Positions 27,559-37,404 of a stretch of DNA of 64,000 nucleotides are shown in pieces (within the stretch, counting starts at the first letter, position 1; each line of letters begins with the position of its first letter). The stretch lies in contig NZ_JAEHGE010000001.1 in NCBI RefSeq assembly GCF_016097415.1, positions 583,001-647,000 on the forward strand, read 5' to 3'. A model generated the notes under the pieces. It had not been told where the DNA came from, searched no databases, and saw only the letters and a list, made by a program, of their open reading frames with translations. The stretch is from a sulfur-oxidizing endosymbiont of Gigantopelta aegis (GTDB taxonomy: Bacteria; Pseudomonadota; Gammaproteobacteria; GRL18). A program made the position numbers and the translations under genes.

Positions 27559-28800
27559 ATGACATTGGAAAACATTCTGGCGCTGTTAATCACCCTCACG
27601 GCATTATTCAGTTACCTCAATGCCCGTTGGTTAAAATTACCCAATACCATTGGTATCATGCTCAGCGCGTTGGCATTTTCCCTAGCCTTGATCGCATTGG
27701 CCAAACTAGGCTTTGTCGATATAGGCCATTACGCAAAATTGCTTATCTCGCAAATTGATTTTAATGAAACCCTGATGCATGGCATGTTAAGTTTTTTGTT
27801 ATTTGCCGGTGCCTTACATGTCAATTTGGATGATTTAGCCAAACAAAAATATGTGATAGGCATTATGGCCACCCTGGGAGTCGTTATCTCCACGTTTTTA
27901 ATTGGCACTCTCACCTGGTTTATTTTTGACTGGATGCAATTACCGGTCAGTTATCTCTATTGTCTGGTTTTTGGTGCATTAATTTCACCGACTGACCCCA
28001 TTGCAGTGCTGGGCATTCTTAAAACTGCTGGCGCAAGCAAGAGTCTAGAAACCAAGATCACGGGGGAGTCCTTATTTAATGATGGCGTTGGTGTGGTGGT
28101 TTTTATTGTCTTATTAGGCCTTGCCACGGGCACAGAAGAGGTCAGTAGTTCATCCATTGCCTTATTATTTGTTGCAGAAACCGTTGGCGGCATTCTCTAT
28201 GGCCTGCTCATTGGCTATATTGCCTATACAATGATTAAATCCTTGGATAATTATACCGTTGAGATCCTAATCACTCTGGCGCTGGTCATGGGCGGCTATG
28301 CCTTTGCTAGTCTCATTCACGTTTCCGGCCCCATTGCCATTGTAGTGGCTGGATTATTAATGGGCAATCATGGTCGTCGTTTGGCCATGTCAGATAAAAC
28401 CCGTGAGCATATTGATACTTTTTGGGAGTTATTAGATGAAATCTTAAATGCGATTTTATTTGTCTTGATTGGCCTGGAAGTCTTGATTCTTAGTTTTGAG
28501 CAGAGTTATTTATTTGCGGCATTAATTTTAATTCCCTTTGTCTTATTATCACGCTTTATTGCGGTCGGCTTACCCGTGAAGCTATTGCATAATTTTCGGG
28601 AATTTTCTCCTCATGCCATTAAGATTATGACCTGGGGTGGTTTACGTGGGGGAATTTCGGTTGCTTTGGCATTATCACTACCAACAGGTTTTGAACGGGA
28701 GGTGATTCTAAGTATTACTTATGTAATTGTTATTTTTTCTATTGTTGTGCAGGGACTTACGATTGGACGACTGATTAGGCGTTCGAAAGGTAATTTTTAG
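27559..28800 (+). CDS. Na+/H+ antiporter, CPA1 (NhaP-like)
   Basis: Inner-membrane protein of 413 residues with about 12 hydrophobic segments. Family marks are FGALISPTDPIAVLGILK, TGESLFNDGVGVVVFIV (with the Asp of the ion site) and TWGGLRGGISVALALSLP. It exchanges protons for sodium or another cation and controls pH and salt balance. The gene has no visible partner. A 28-base hairpin lies between its end and the convergent pyruvate kinase gene. Confidence 0.9.
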   Translation: MTLENILALLITLTALFSYLNARWLKLPNTIGIMLSALAFSLALIALAKLGFVDIGHYAKLLISQIDFNETLMHGMLSFLLFAGALHVNLDDLAKQKYVIGIMATLGVVISTFLIGTLTWFIFDWMQLPVSYLYCLVFGALISPTDPIAVLGILKTAGASKSLETKITGESLFNDGVGVVVFIVLLGLATGTEEVSSSSIALLFVAETVGGILYGLLIGYIAYTMIKSLDNYTVEILITLALVMGGYAFASLIHVSGPIAIVVAGLLMGNHGRRLAMSDKTREHIDTFWELLDEILNAILFVLIGLEVLILSFEQSYLFAALILIPFVLLSRFIAVGLPVKLLHNFREFSPHAIKIMTWGGLRGGISVALALSLPTGFEREVILSITYVIVIFSIVVQGLTIGRLIRRSKGNF

Positions 28801-28810
28801 GGGTTAAATC

Positions 28811-28842
28811 AGAAGGAGTCCAAGCACCGCCTGCCTCCTTCT
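28811..28842. terminator. Hairpin between antiporter and pyruvate kinase genes
   Basis: AGAAGGAG (28811-28818) pairs with CTCCTTCT (28835-28842) around a 16-base loop, between two convergent gene ends. There is no T-run, so this is a weak terminator call. Confidence 0.4.
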
Positions 28843-28898
28843 TACCCACATCACATTTCTCACTGGGAGTGGAAAAGAAAAATCAAGAGTCAAAGCCT

Positions 28899-30365
28899 CT
28901 ATGGTACAGTCAACACTCGTACCATATTCGTACCACCGGCTTCCTGACCTGGCCCCGCAGTTACCACAATAATATCCTGAGAGCGAATATAACCCAGACG
29001 TTTGCCTTCTTCTAAAGCAAATTCCAGTTTTTCATCATTGCTCGCCCCTTCTTTATAGAGGATGGAATGCACACCCCAGTTCATTGAGGAGCGAAGTACC
29101 ACTGATTCTGAACCCGTTACTGCTAGAATCAGTGACTCTGGACGGTATTTAGAAATCTGCCGTGAGGTAAAGCCGGATTCGGTTAAACTAATGATGGCTG
29201 AGGCTTTGAGATGATTGGCCATAGTGATAGCGGCCTGACTCACCGCCTCTGTCACTATATTGCTACTATGTGGCTTAATTTTCTGTAAATAACCAAATTC
29301 TTTCAGTGAGGCTTCGGCGCGTATCGCCAGCGAGGCCATCATTCTAACTGACTCGACAGGGTATTTGCCCATCGCTGTTTCACCCGAGAGCATAATCGCC
29401 GAACTACCATCCAAGATAGCATTGGCGACATCACTGGCTTCAGCCCGTGTCGGCTTTGGATTGGTTTCCATAGAGGCCAACATTTCTGTGGCGGTGATCA
29501 CTGGCTTGCCACTGGTGACTGTGGACTGAATAATGCGTTTTTGCATTGCAGGGACATCAGCCAAGGGTAGTTCAACACCTAAATCGCCACGAGCCACCAT
29601 CGTACCATCAGCAACGGCAACAATGGCCTTGAGGTTTTCGATACCGGCTCGATTCTCAATCTTGGCGATAATGGGGATATCAACGCCCTTATCTCGCAAA
29701 ATCGCCCGCATTTTTATGACATCTTCAGCATCTTGCACAAAAGAAGCGGCCACATATTCGACATTGTTTTCTGCCGCAAAGCTCAGTTCCCGGTAAATTT
29801 CTTCTTGGTTTTCGGGACTCACCGCACTCATTTCGAGCTGTGTATCAGGCAGGTTGACGCTTTTATTTTCGCGTAATAAGCCGCCATGAATGACCCGACA
29901 ATGTACTTCACCACCATGGGTTTGAATTATTTCTTCAACTTCTAATTCAATCGCACCATCATTAAGAAAAATCAGTGTACCGACACTGACTTCATTGTGC
30001 AGATTGCTATAGTTGACTGAAACACCCTGTGCCGAGCCTTCTCTAGTATAGGAATACAGTATAAAGGTTTCTCCAGCAAGCAATTCAGCTCTCGCATCAG
30101 CTAATTTACCCGTGCGAATTTCAATGCCCTTGGTATCAGCCATAATAGCAATAGGACAGCCCATCTCTTTGGCAACCTGACGGATTAGATCGAGACGATT
30201 TTGTTGCACTTCATCAACGCCAAAGGACATATTTAAACGCGCGACATTCATGCCAGCTTCTATCATTTGTTTGATAATTTCTGGTGAATCGCTGGCGGGG
30301 CCAATAGTGGCAATAATTTTTGTCTTACGTGGAACGGCTTTGTTTGTCATAGTTGTTTGTTTCAT
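28899..30365 (-). CDS. pyk: Pyruvate kinase
   Basis: Glycolytic enzyme of 488 residues making pyruvate and ATP from phosphoenolpyruvate and ADP. Visible are the N-terminal KTKIIATIGPASDS and MNVARLNMSFG, the metal/substrate region IPIIAKIENRAGI, VARGDLGVELP, and TATEMLASMETNPKPTRAE. The C-terminal effector domain has ISLTESGFTSRQISKYRP and ends near GTNMVRVLTVP. In MNMSFG, Met/Phe replace the more common SHG of many pyruvate kinases, a pattern found in some bacterial subfamilies. It is a single-gene unit. Confidence 0.93.
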   Translation of the reverse strand: MKQTTMTNKAVPRKTKIIATIGPASDSPEIIKQMIEAGMNVARLNMSFGVDEVQQNRLDLIRQVAKEMGCPIAIMADTKGIEIRTGKLADARAELLAGETFILYSYTREGSAQGVSVNYSNLHNEVSVGTLIFLNDGAIELEVEEIIQTHGGEVHCRVIHGGLLRENKSVNLPDTQLEMSAVSPENQEEIYRELSFAAENNVEYVAASFVQDAEDVIKMRAILRDKGVDIPIIAKIENRAGIENLKAIVAVADGTMVARGDLGVELPLADVPAMQKRIIQSTVTSGKPVITATEMLASMETNPKPTRAEASDVANAILDGSSAIMLSGETAMGKYPVESVRMMASLAIRAEASLKEFGYLQKIKPHSSNIVTEAVSQAAITMANHLKASAIISLTESGFTSRQISKYRPESLILAVTGSESVVLRSSMNWGVHSILYKEGASNDEKLEFALEEGKRLGYIRSQDIIVVTAGPGQEAGGTNMVRVLTVP

Positions 30366-30451
30366 CTATATAGGAGGAGAAAAATCTGCATATCAATAAT
30401 ATACCAAGCATTTTACCTCATTTTGCCTGTTTTATATTCATGTATACAAAA

Positions 30452-30482
30452 AAACCCCGACTAAATAGCTTAATCGGGGTTT
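30452..30482 (-). terminator. Terminator of the GGDEF-EAL gene
   Basis: AAACCCCGA (30452-30460) pairs with TCGGGGTTT (30474-30482). On the minus strand the stem is followed by a T-run (TTTTTTTGTATAC). It lies 80 bases after the stop of the GGDEF-EAL gene and upstream of pyruvate kinase. Confidence 0.85.
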
Positions 30483-32985
30483 AAATCTAAATAAATCCGT
30501 TGCAGTGCAGCAAAGATCATCAGAGTGCGACGGATATAAGGCTTTACAGATTATTTTACATATCACCAAAGCATACGTTGTCTCAGTATTGCGGTCATTT
30601 TTTCCACCTCAAGTGGCCTATGGAAGACATAGCCCTGCATTTTTTCACAGTGCTCAGCCAATAAAAAAGCCTGCTGCTCTGCGGTTTCAACACCCTCAGC
30701 AATAACCTCTAAGCTCAAACTTTTCGCCAGAGAGATAATCAGCCTGACAATGGCTTCATCTTCCTCATCACCGGGCAAATCCCGCACAAAAGACTGATCG
30801 ATTTTAAGTTCATCTAAGGGCAAGCGTTTAAGGTAAGACAAGGATGAATAACCGGTACCAAAATCATCAATCGAGATAGAAAATTTAAGTGCCTTAAGTT
30901 CCTTAAGTGTCTTAATCGCCAGCTCCGGATCGGTCATAATATAACTTTCTGTCACTTCAAAACGAATGTCTTGCGGTTGATACTGATAGGACTCCAAAGT
31001 AGCGACTATTTTTTGAATAAAATCAGCGTCCTGAATCTGTTTTACAGACAAATTAATTGAAATATGTGCATAGCTATAACCGGCTGCTCGCCATTGAAGA
31101 TGTTGTTTAATCACCCTGTCAATCACCTGCCAGCCAATCTCTATAATCATGCCGGTTTCTTCGGCAATAGGAATGAATTCAGCGGGAGAAATTAAGCCCT
31201 TTGTCGGATGATGCCAACGCAGTAAGGCTTCCATGCCAACAATTTCTTTGCTTTGAGCATTGAATTGCGGTTGATAATAAACCTCAAACTCATTATTTTT
31301 AATAGCACTACGGAGATTTTTTTCCAAGGCGATACGGGCGATAGCCTGATCGGTCATTTGCTGCGTATAAAATTGATAATTATTACGTCCCTGTTCTTTG
31401 GCATGATACATTGCCGAATCAGAGTTTCTTAGTAAAATATCAGTTTCCTTGCCATCATCGGGATAAAGACTGATGCCGATACTGGCTGTCACATAAAGTT
31501 CATTTTCACCATACATGATTTTTTGGGCTAATACTTCAACCAGATCTTGTGCAATTTTCATCACCGAGGATAGGTGATGAATATTGGCTAAGATCAAGGT
31601 AAATTCATCGCCACCCAAGCGAGCAACCGTATCAACATTACGAATGGCATCCTTTAATCGTTGCGCCACTTCAATCAATACCTTATCACCTACATTGTGC
31701 CCTAAGGTATCATTAATTTCTTTGAAGCGATCTAGATCAATAAAAAGAATAGCAATTTTAGTTTGCTCTCTTTTCGCCAATTTAATTGCCTGATCCACCC
31801 GGTCAACAAACAACACACGATTGGGTAAGCCTGTTAGCGCATCATTTTCCGCCTGATAGGAAAGCAGTTCTTTTTGTTCCTTAAGTTGTTCATGAACCAA
31901 AATATGATCGGTAATATCATGCCCCAGCTCAATGATTGCCTCTACTTCACCCGCCTCATTAAAGAGTGGGCTCGCAGTAATTTCTATAAATAAAGTTTTT
32001 CCTTCATCCGATAGGTAATTATGTACTACTTTACTTTGCTTGCCAGTACTAAACACATCATTATGAGGACACTTATTAGCTTTTGAACGACAATTTTTTT
32101 CATGATGACGAGCAGTGTCATAGCACTTAATTTTTTCATCGTCTAATAAGGTGTAACCAGAATTATTTTGAGCCACTTTGTTCATCAATGTCACATTGTA
32201 TTGCTTATCAATGACTGTGACCGCATTGGATACGCCGTCTAAAATACTTTGTAAAAAAGCCCCTTGTTCGATTAGTTCTCTATTTTTTAGAGAGACTTTT
32301 TCTTCCAAATGGACGTTAATTTCTTTAATTTTTTTTGTTAAATGCTGATTCGATAAATAGCGTAATACAACAATCAATAAGACAATTAAAAAAACAAAAA
32401 TAGTGAGTAATTGATTGCGAGCATTATAAATATCATCGACATAAACCTTGTCCAAGGGCATAAACAAAATAAAATGCCCCATGGGTTTATGGTTTATATC
32501 AGGTATGTCAAAATAAGTAATTAACAGGTTGTTTGCGACATCAATAATATAATTATTCTCTGGTTGAATGTATGTTTCAACTTGATTTGTCTTTATGATG
32601 TTTAAATATTTTTCTTTAACATTACTATTGGTTACATAATAGTTTTGGATAAAAGTCCCTGTCGATGCCTTTGTTAATTGTGGCTTATAATGTTTATCCA
32701 CTAAAAAAACCGCATCAATACCTTCTTTTTCTAACTTATCCGCAATTGAATTAAACTTGGCAATCACCTCAAAAATACCAATAAAGCCTTCTTCATCGTA
32801 GATAGGCACCATTGCTTTAAAGGTCAAATCAAATTTGCCCGTGCTGATCGATGTTAATATTTCTGGAGATTTCAAGACCGAAGCAATATCCAGTCTGTTG
32901 TTGGCAATTTTATCGCCCCTTTTATCTGTCCAACTACGATAAAAACTATCACCGTCTTTGGTAATAATTTGAAACCATAAATTTT

Positions 32986-34015
32986 CTTGATTACCCATAA
33001 AGCTCCGCCATTTTTAGGAGCTTTCCATTCATAGGTGGCGTTTTCATCGCCACGCATAAAAACCTTGGCATCATGTCTTTTAAGTTAAAGCGTCTATTAA
33101 ACCGATAACAAAATTCAGCAAGATACCGAGGTAAATGTTTTGAGTTAATGGAATGATAGCTTCCCTTCATAGAGTTTTTAATATTACCTATCATAGTGTT
33201 AACCCAGATAAACTCAATTTTATCAACACTTGCCGCACCACCACCCGTGACGATTGGAACATGCTTACAGTCAGCTTCTTTAACCGCAGGAAAACAATTT
33301 AACCCATCTGAGTAAACAGTACTTCCAGGTGTTAAATGAGTTTGTGCCCATCGTTTTATTTCACTGGATTTAAACCCTTTAAGCACATTTAAATTCATTG
33401 CAATCGGGTGTCCATCTTCATTAGTAGAAACGGCTGCAACGAACGGTGTTTTATTTTCTGAACCACGACCTCTGGAGCCGCCTCTGTGCTCACCACCCCA
33501 GTAGGCATCATCAATTTGAATGATGCCTGATAAAGGTTTACTGTCATCACGTTCTTTCATAACCTGCATGATCTTTTGTTTCATACTCCAGGCTGTATTG
33601 TAGCTTACCTTAAGCTGTCTCTTTAATTCTAATGCTGAAACCGCTGTCTTCAATTGAGTCATAAGATGAATCGCTAAAAACCACTTAGATAAAGGCAGTT
33701 TGGTACTATCAAATATTGTCCCACAGGTTGCTGATGTCTGATGATGACAATGGTGGCACTGATAAAGATGGCGATGTTCTAGAGTGCAATAAGTCTTATT
33801 GCCACACTCTGGGCAAACAAATCCATCAGGAAATTTCCATTTAAATAAGGCTTGTCGGCACTGTTTGTCAGTGCCATAATCATTAAAAAGCTCAAATAAA
33901 CTATAACCTTCTTGAAACTGAATTTTATTTTTTGACATCATTCTACTCCACACATAATCTATACTTTAATTATAGTATAATTATAGTATAATTATAGTAT
34001 AATTATAGTATCAAG
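32986..34015 (-). mobile_element. IS1595-family (ISXO2-like) insertion sequence, copy 2
   Basis: The element has 1030 bp, with an exact 8-bp target duplication TAAATTTT (32978-32985 and 34016-34023). The left inverted repeat (CTTGATTACCCATAAAG...) is complete. The right one is reduced to its last five bases TCAAG, joined directly to the TATAAT-type 11-base units. The remaining 23-base difference from copy 1 is this lost end. The transposase is intact, so it could act on other copies although this copy may be immobile. Confidence 0.95.
32991..33941 (-). CDS. ISXO2-like (IS1595 family) transposase, intact
   Basis: The protein has 316 residues from the ATG ending at 33941, which has GGAG 6 bases before it. 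An upstream ATG would add four residues. An N-terminal zinc ribbon (CPECGNKTYC ... CHHC, about 40-65) is followed by a helix-turn-helix-like region (MTQLKTAVSALELKRQL) and a DDE-type catalytic core (IQIDDAYWGGEHRGG, STVYSDGLNCF, EFIWVNTMIGNIKNSM). The stop codon lies inside the left inverted repeat. It is the only one of the three copies in the window with an unbroken frame. Confidence 0.93.
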   Translation of the reverse strand: MMSKNKIQFQEGYSLFELFNDYGTDKQCRQALFKWKFPDGFVCPECGNKTYCTLEHRHLYQCHHCHHQTSATCGTIFDSTKLPLSKWFLAIHLMTQLKTAVSALELKRQLKVSYNTAWSMKQKIMQVMKERDDSKPLSGIIQIDDAYWGGEHRGGSRGRGSENKTPFVAAVSTNEDGHPIAMNLNVLKGFKSSEIKRWAQTHLTPGSTVYSDGLNCFPAVKEADCKHVPIVTGGGAASVDKIEFIWVNTMIGNIKNSMKGSYHSINSKHLPRYLAEFCYRFNRRFNLKDMMPRFLCVAMKTPPMNGKLLKMAELYG

Positions 34016-34573
34016 TAAATTTTTTAATGAGGTGTGCACTGAAAAGCGTTTTGTGAAGTGCGTAAAGTCGAGCATATTAGGATCGTGCCAATTCAATGAT
34101 TCACGAATTTTTAAATCCCTGCTCATTGACAAAGCGATTAATAAAATCGCCTCTTTTTTTTCATCGATCAATAATTCTGTCTGCTCATAAATCTCATGGG
34201 AGGTTGAAGCATAGCGCTTTTGCAGTGAGGTATCAATACGGCTATAATAAAAAGCCATAGAAAAAATACTGATACATAGCAAAGCAATCAGTAATAACTG
34301 CCGGACATTGAGGCTTGATTTTAGTTTTATTGAATTAGTCAAATATTATTCACTTTTACAGCGGCATAAAAGCCTTATATATTAATGATTTATAACAAAT
34401 CTATCCTTGATTGTTAAATAAAAAATCCACATCGTGATTTAATCATAAAATTGGGTTGTATTTCCTCCCTTATTCCATATACTTTAGTAATCATATACGC
34501 TTTTAGCAACTATTATGTGCAAGTAAATGCAAACTCATTCACAGTGTTGTTTTATTGCCTTCAGGATCAGTAT

Positions 34574-35164
34574 TTGTTGATTTTTTTACGTCAATTTTTT
34601 ATCCATTCTTTACTGACCATTAGCATGGTGAGTATCATCCTGATCCCTTTAAAATTACCGGCCGACAACACCAAGACGCACAATTCTCAAGCCCAGGAAT
34701 ATTTATTAAAAGCCGCTTTTTTATATAACTTCGCCCGCCTGATTGATTGGCCTGAAAACACCTTCAAGCACAACTCAGACCCTTTTCGCTTATGTTTAAT
34801 AGGCAATGATCCATTTGGAGCAGCACTAGAATCTCTTCACAATAAAAAAGTGCGTGGACATCCACTGACCATACAACGCCATCTACGTCTCAATAACATC
34901 GATCAGTGCCAAATGCTTTTTATCAGTCGACAAGAAGAAGAACAAATTCCCACTATTTTAAAGACAATTAATCATGCCCCCACTCTCACCATCAGTGAAG
35001 TGCCTTTGTTTGCAGAAAAAAGTGGTCACATTCGTTTTTTCTTAAATAATAATAAACTCAGCCTCGAGGTGAATCTTAATGCGATAAATCAGTCTGGGCT
35101 CAAAATCAGTTCCCGCATATTATCACTGGCAAAAATTGTCTCTTCTGAGGAGACAACACAATGA
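34574..35164 (+). CDS. YfiR-family (DUF4154) periplasmic protein
   Basis: I choose the TTG at 34574, with AGGA 7 bases upstream, which opens a signal peptide (FLRQFFIHSLLTISMVSIIL). A frame to 34451 adds residues with no support. The mature domain shows YLLKAAFLYNFARLIDWPE, LCLIGNDPFG, ISRQEEEQIPTIL and the IRFFLNNNKLSLEVNLNAI strand, as in YfiR. YfiR binds and silences a membrane partner in the periplasm in characterised systems. Here the partner encoded next, overlapping by 4 bases, is a hybrid kinase with a matching sensor and not a plain diguanylate cyclase. The two probably form one signalling unit. Confidence 0.85.
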   Translation: MLIFLRQFFIHSLLTISMVSIILIPLKLPADNTKTHNSQAQEYLLKAAFLYNFARLIDWPENTFKHNSDPFRLCLIGNDPFGAALESLHNKKVRGHPLTIQRHLRLNNIDQCQMLFISRQEEEQIPTILKTINHAPTLTISEVPLFAEKSGHIRFFLNNNKLSLEVNLNAINQSGLKISSRILSLAKIVSSEETTQ

Positions 35165-37404
35165 TACGCCTCACAAAGTTTTTAAAAAACCTCTCCATTA
35201 AAAATAAACTGATTATTACTATTATGGGTATTAGTAGTTTCATGCTTCTCTCAGCATTGAGTATTTTTATCACCAGTGAATTAATCACCTTGAAAAAAAA
35301 TATGCATGATGATCTCTCTACACTTGCGGATTTAGTAGGCAAAAACACTTATGCAGCGATCATGTTCTACGATCAAAAAGCAGCCAATGAAAACTTAATG
35401 GCGCTTAACGCTAAGTCACATATTGTGAGCGCACATTTATTCACTGAAGAGGGTGAAATTTTTGCACAATACCATCGCAATCATCTTATAAACAATACTG
35501 AAAACATCTCCAAACATAAAATTCCGACAGCCATTATCAAGCTCTTAAAAAACAAGGCTGAGGGTGACTACATCACTAATAACCATATTTACATACTTAA
35601 AAAAGTTATCTTCAATGTCGATAAGACTCTGCTCGGATTTATCCATATTGAATCTGACCGGGATGTTTATTGGGGTCAAATCAAACAATATATTTATACC
35701 ACGCTGATGATATTAGTAATTGCCTTATTCGCCACCTTAGTGTTCGCCTATCAGGCACAAAAAATATTTACCGCCCCCTTGTTACAACTGCTTAAATCTA
35801 TGCAGCATGTCACTCTAGCGCATAAATATACAGCCACGATAAAAAATAATTACGATGATGAATTCGGCGAATTGATCGACGGTTATAATAGTATGCTCGC
35901 CCAACTAGAACAGCACAATCAGCTCAATACACATTATCAAATCAATCTCGAAAATCGGGTTGAAGAACGTACTCTGCAATTACGCAAAGCACGCGACGAA
36001 GCACTTTCTGCCAGCCGTTTGAAGAGTATTTTTCTGGCCAATATGTCACACGAAATCAGAACGCCGATGAATGCTATTTTAGGCTATACACAATTATTAC
36101 AACAAAGTAACTTAGATGATGAGCAATTACGAAAACTGACCATTATCGATAAAAGTGGTAATCATTTATTATTATTAATCAATGATATTCTGGAATTATC
36201 CAAAATTGAAGCCGGTTCTCTGGAATTGACTAATAGTGACTTTGATCTACATGACTTAATTCTCAATGTAGAGAACATGTTTCAAATACGCTGTGATCAA
36301 AAAAACATTCATTGGCGGATGGAGTTTTTTTCACAGGAACCCATTCTAGTGAATGGTGATCAAGGCAAGCTGAGACAAATACTGATCAACCTTTTAAGCA
36401 ATGCCTGTAAATTTACCGAGCAGGGTGAAGTACTGCTCAAGGTTAATGTGATTGCAGACAATCATTATCAATTCCTGGTCAAAGACACTGGCTCTGGCAT
36501 TGAAGAAAAAGCTCTGGCACGTGTTTTTGATGCTTTTCATCAGGAAAAGCTTGGCTTACAAAAAGGCGGAACAGGTCTGGGATTAAATATCAGTCAACGC
36601 TATGTTGAATTAATGGGTGGTCAATTGCGTGTTGAATCCAGTCTGGGAGAAGGCGCTTGCTTCTACTTTGACATCAAACTAATACCTGCCAGTGAGCATT
36701 TTGTTCAACATGAAAACGAAGCAATCACACATTATATGATGCCTTCTAATAAATGCTTTAAAGCATTAATTGTGGAAGACAATAAAGAAAACACTGAATT
36801 ACTTTTTAATATCTTATCACAATTGGGTTTCGACATAGCCTGTGCAGAAAATGGTCAACAGGGGCTCAACGCCATTGAAAACGACTTTCCGGATATTATT
36901 TTTATGGATATTCGTATGCCGGTGATGGATGGCATTGAAGCTATAGAAATTATTCGTCAGCAATATAGCTCTGCACAACTCAAATGTGTCGCAGTGACAG
37001 CATCGACCTTACAACATTCTTCTGAACATTTTTTACAGGCTGGATTTGATTTATTTATTTCTAAACCCTTTCGCTTTGATGAAATATGTTATGCCGTTAA
37101 GCACATGCTAGGTGTTGACTTGCAAATAAAATCTAACAGCACCAACAACACAGACAAGCAAGCATCCAACGAAGCATTAGATGCTTCTATTCCCGCTCAA
37201 TTACAACTGGATCCCATACTAATCAAAGCATTAGTACAAGCAACTGAATACAGTCAACTTTCTGAATTAAAAAATCTATTAAAGCAATTGCAACAATACG
37301 GTGACGATGGTAAACACGTTGCCAAATATCTAAACAGACTCATCAATAGTGCTGATTTAGATGGTATTTTTCAATATGTCGAGGCTTTAGCTAATGAGCA
37401 ATAA
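35161..37404 (+). CDS. Hybrid histidine kinase with CHASE8-like sensor
   Basis: The protein has 747 residues. TM1 (about 20-40) is followed by a periplasmic CHASE8-like region (to about 175, with LADLVGKNTYAAIMFYD and GFIHIESDRDVYW), TM2 (about 182-200), HAMP, and HisKA with H297 in NMSHEIRTPMNA. The HATPase_c domain has DTGSGI and GTGLGLNIS. The receiver (about 535-650) has D583 in FMDIRMPVMDG, followed by a tail of about 90 residues without a clear domain. The sensor type is the one found in YfiN, the usual YfiR partner, but the output is a kinase. The gene overlaps yfiR by 4 bases and the next gene by 11 bases, so three genes are coupled. Confidence 0.88.
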   Translation: MIRLTKFLKNLSIKNKLIITIMGISSFMLLSALSIFITSELITLKKNMHDDLSTLADLVGKNTYAAIMFYDQKAANENLMALNAKSHIVSAHLFTEEGEIFAQYHRNHLINNTENISKHKIPTAIIKLLKNKAEGDYITNNHIYILKKVIFNVDKTLLGFIHIESDRDVYWGQIKQYIYTTLMILVIALFATLVFAYQAQKIFTAPLLQLLKSMQHVTLAHKYTATIKNNYDDEFGELIDGYNSMLAQLEQHNQLNTHYQINLENRVEERTLQLRKARDEALSASRLKSIFLANMSHEIRTPMNAILGYTQLLQQSNLDDEQLRKLTIIDKSGNHLLLLINDILELSKIEAGSLELTNSDFDLHDLILNVENMFQIRCDQKNIHWRMEFFSQEPILVNGDQGKLRQILINLLSNACKFTEQGEVLLKVNVIADNHYQFLVKDTGSGIEEKALARVFDAFHQEKLGLQKGGTGLGLNISQRYVELMGGQLRVESSLGEGACFYFDIKLIPASEHFVQHENEAITHYMMPSNKCFKALIVEDNKENTELLFNILSQLGFDIACAENGQQGLNAIENDFPDIIFMDIRMPVMDGIEAIEIIRQQYSSAQLKCVAVTASTLQHSSEHFLQAGFDLFISKPFRFDEICYAVKHMLGVDLQIKSNSTNNTDKQASNEALDASIPAQLQLDPILIKALVQATEYSQLSELKNLLKQLQQYGDDGKHVAKYLNRLINSADLDGIFQYVEALANEQ

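Larger units (their letters stand above)
30563..34342 (-). pseudogene. PAS-GGDEF-EAL c-di-GMP enzyme, split by an IS1595-type element
   Basis: Removing the element (32986-34015) and one target copy (TAAATTTT) restores a single frame of 914 codons, with SLKN joined to LWFQIITKDGDSF. Order: an N-terminal TM (about 13-30), a large periplasmic sensor region like a Cache domain, a second TM, a coiled-coil, a PAS domain with many cysteines (CYDTARHHEKNC ... CPHNDVF), a GGDEF domain (ARLGGDEFTLI) and an EAL domain (EALLRWHHPTKGLISP, IDDFGTGYSSL). Both catalytic motifs are intact. As split, the 3' fragment could still give a membrane-attached enzyme only if translated from an internal start. The signalling block continues divergently with yfiR. 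Confidence 0.9.
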
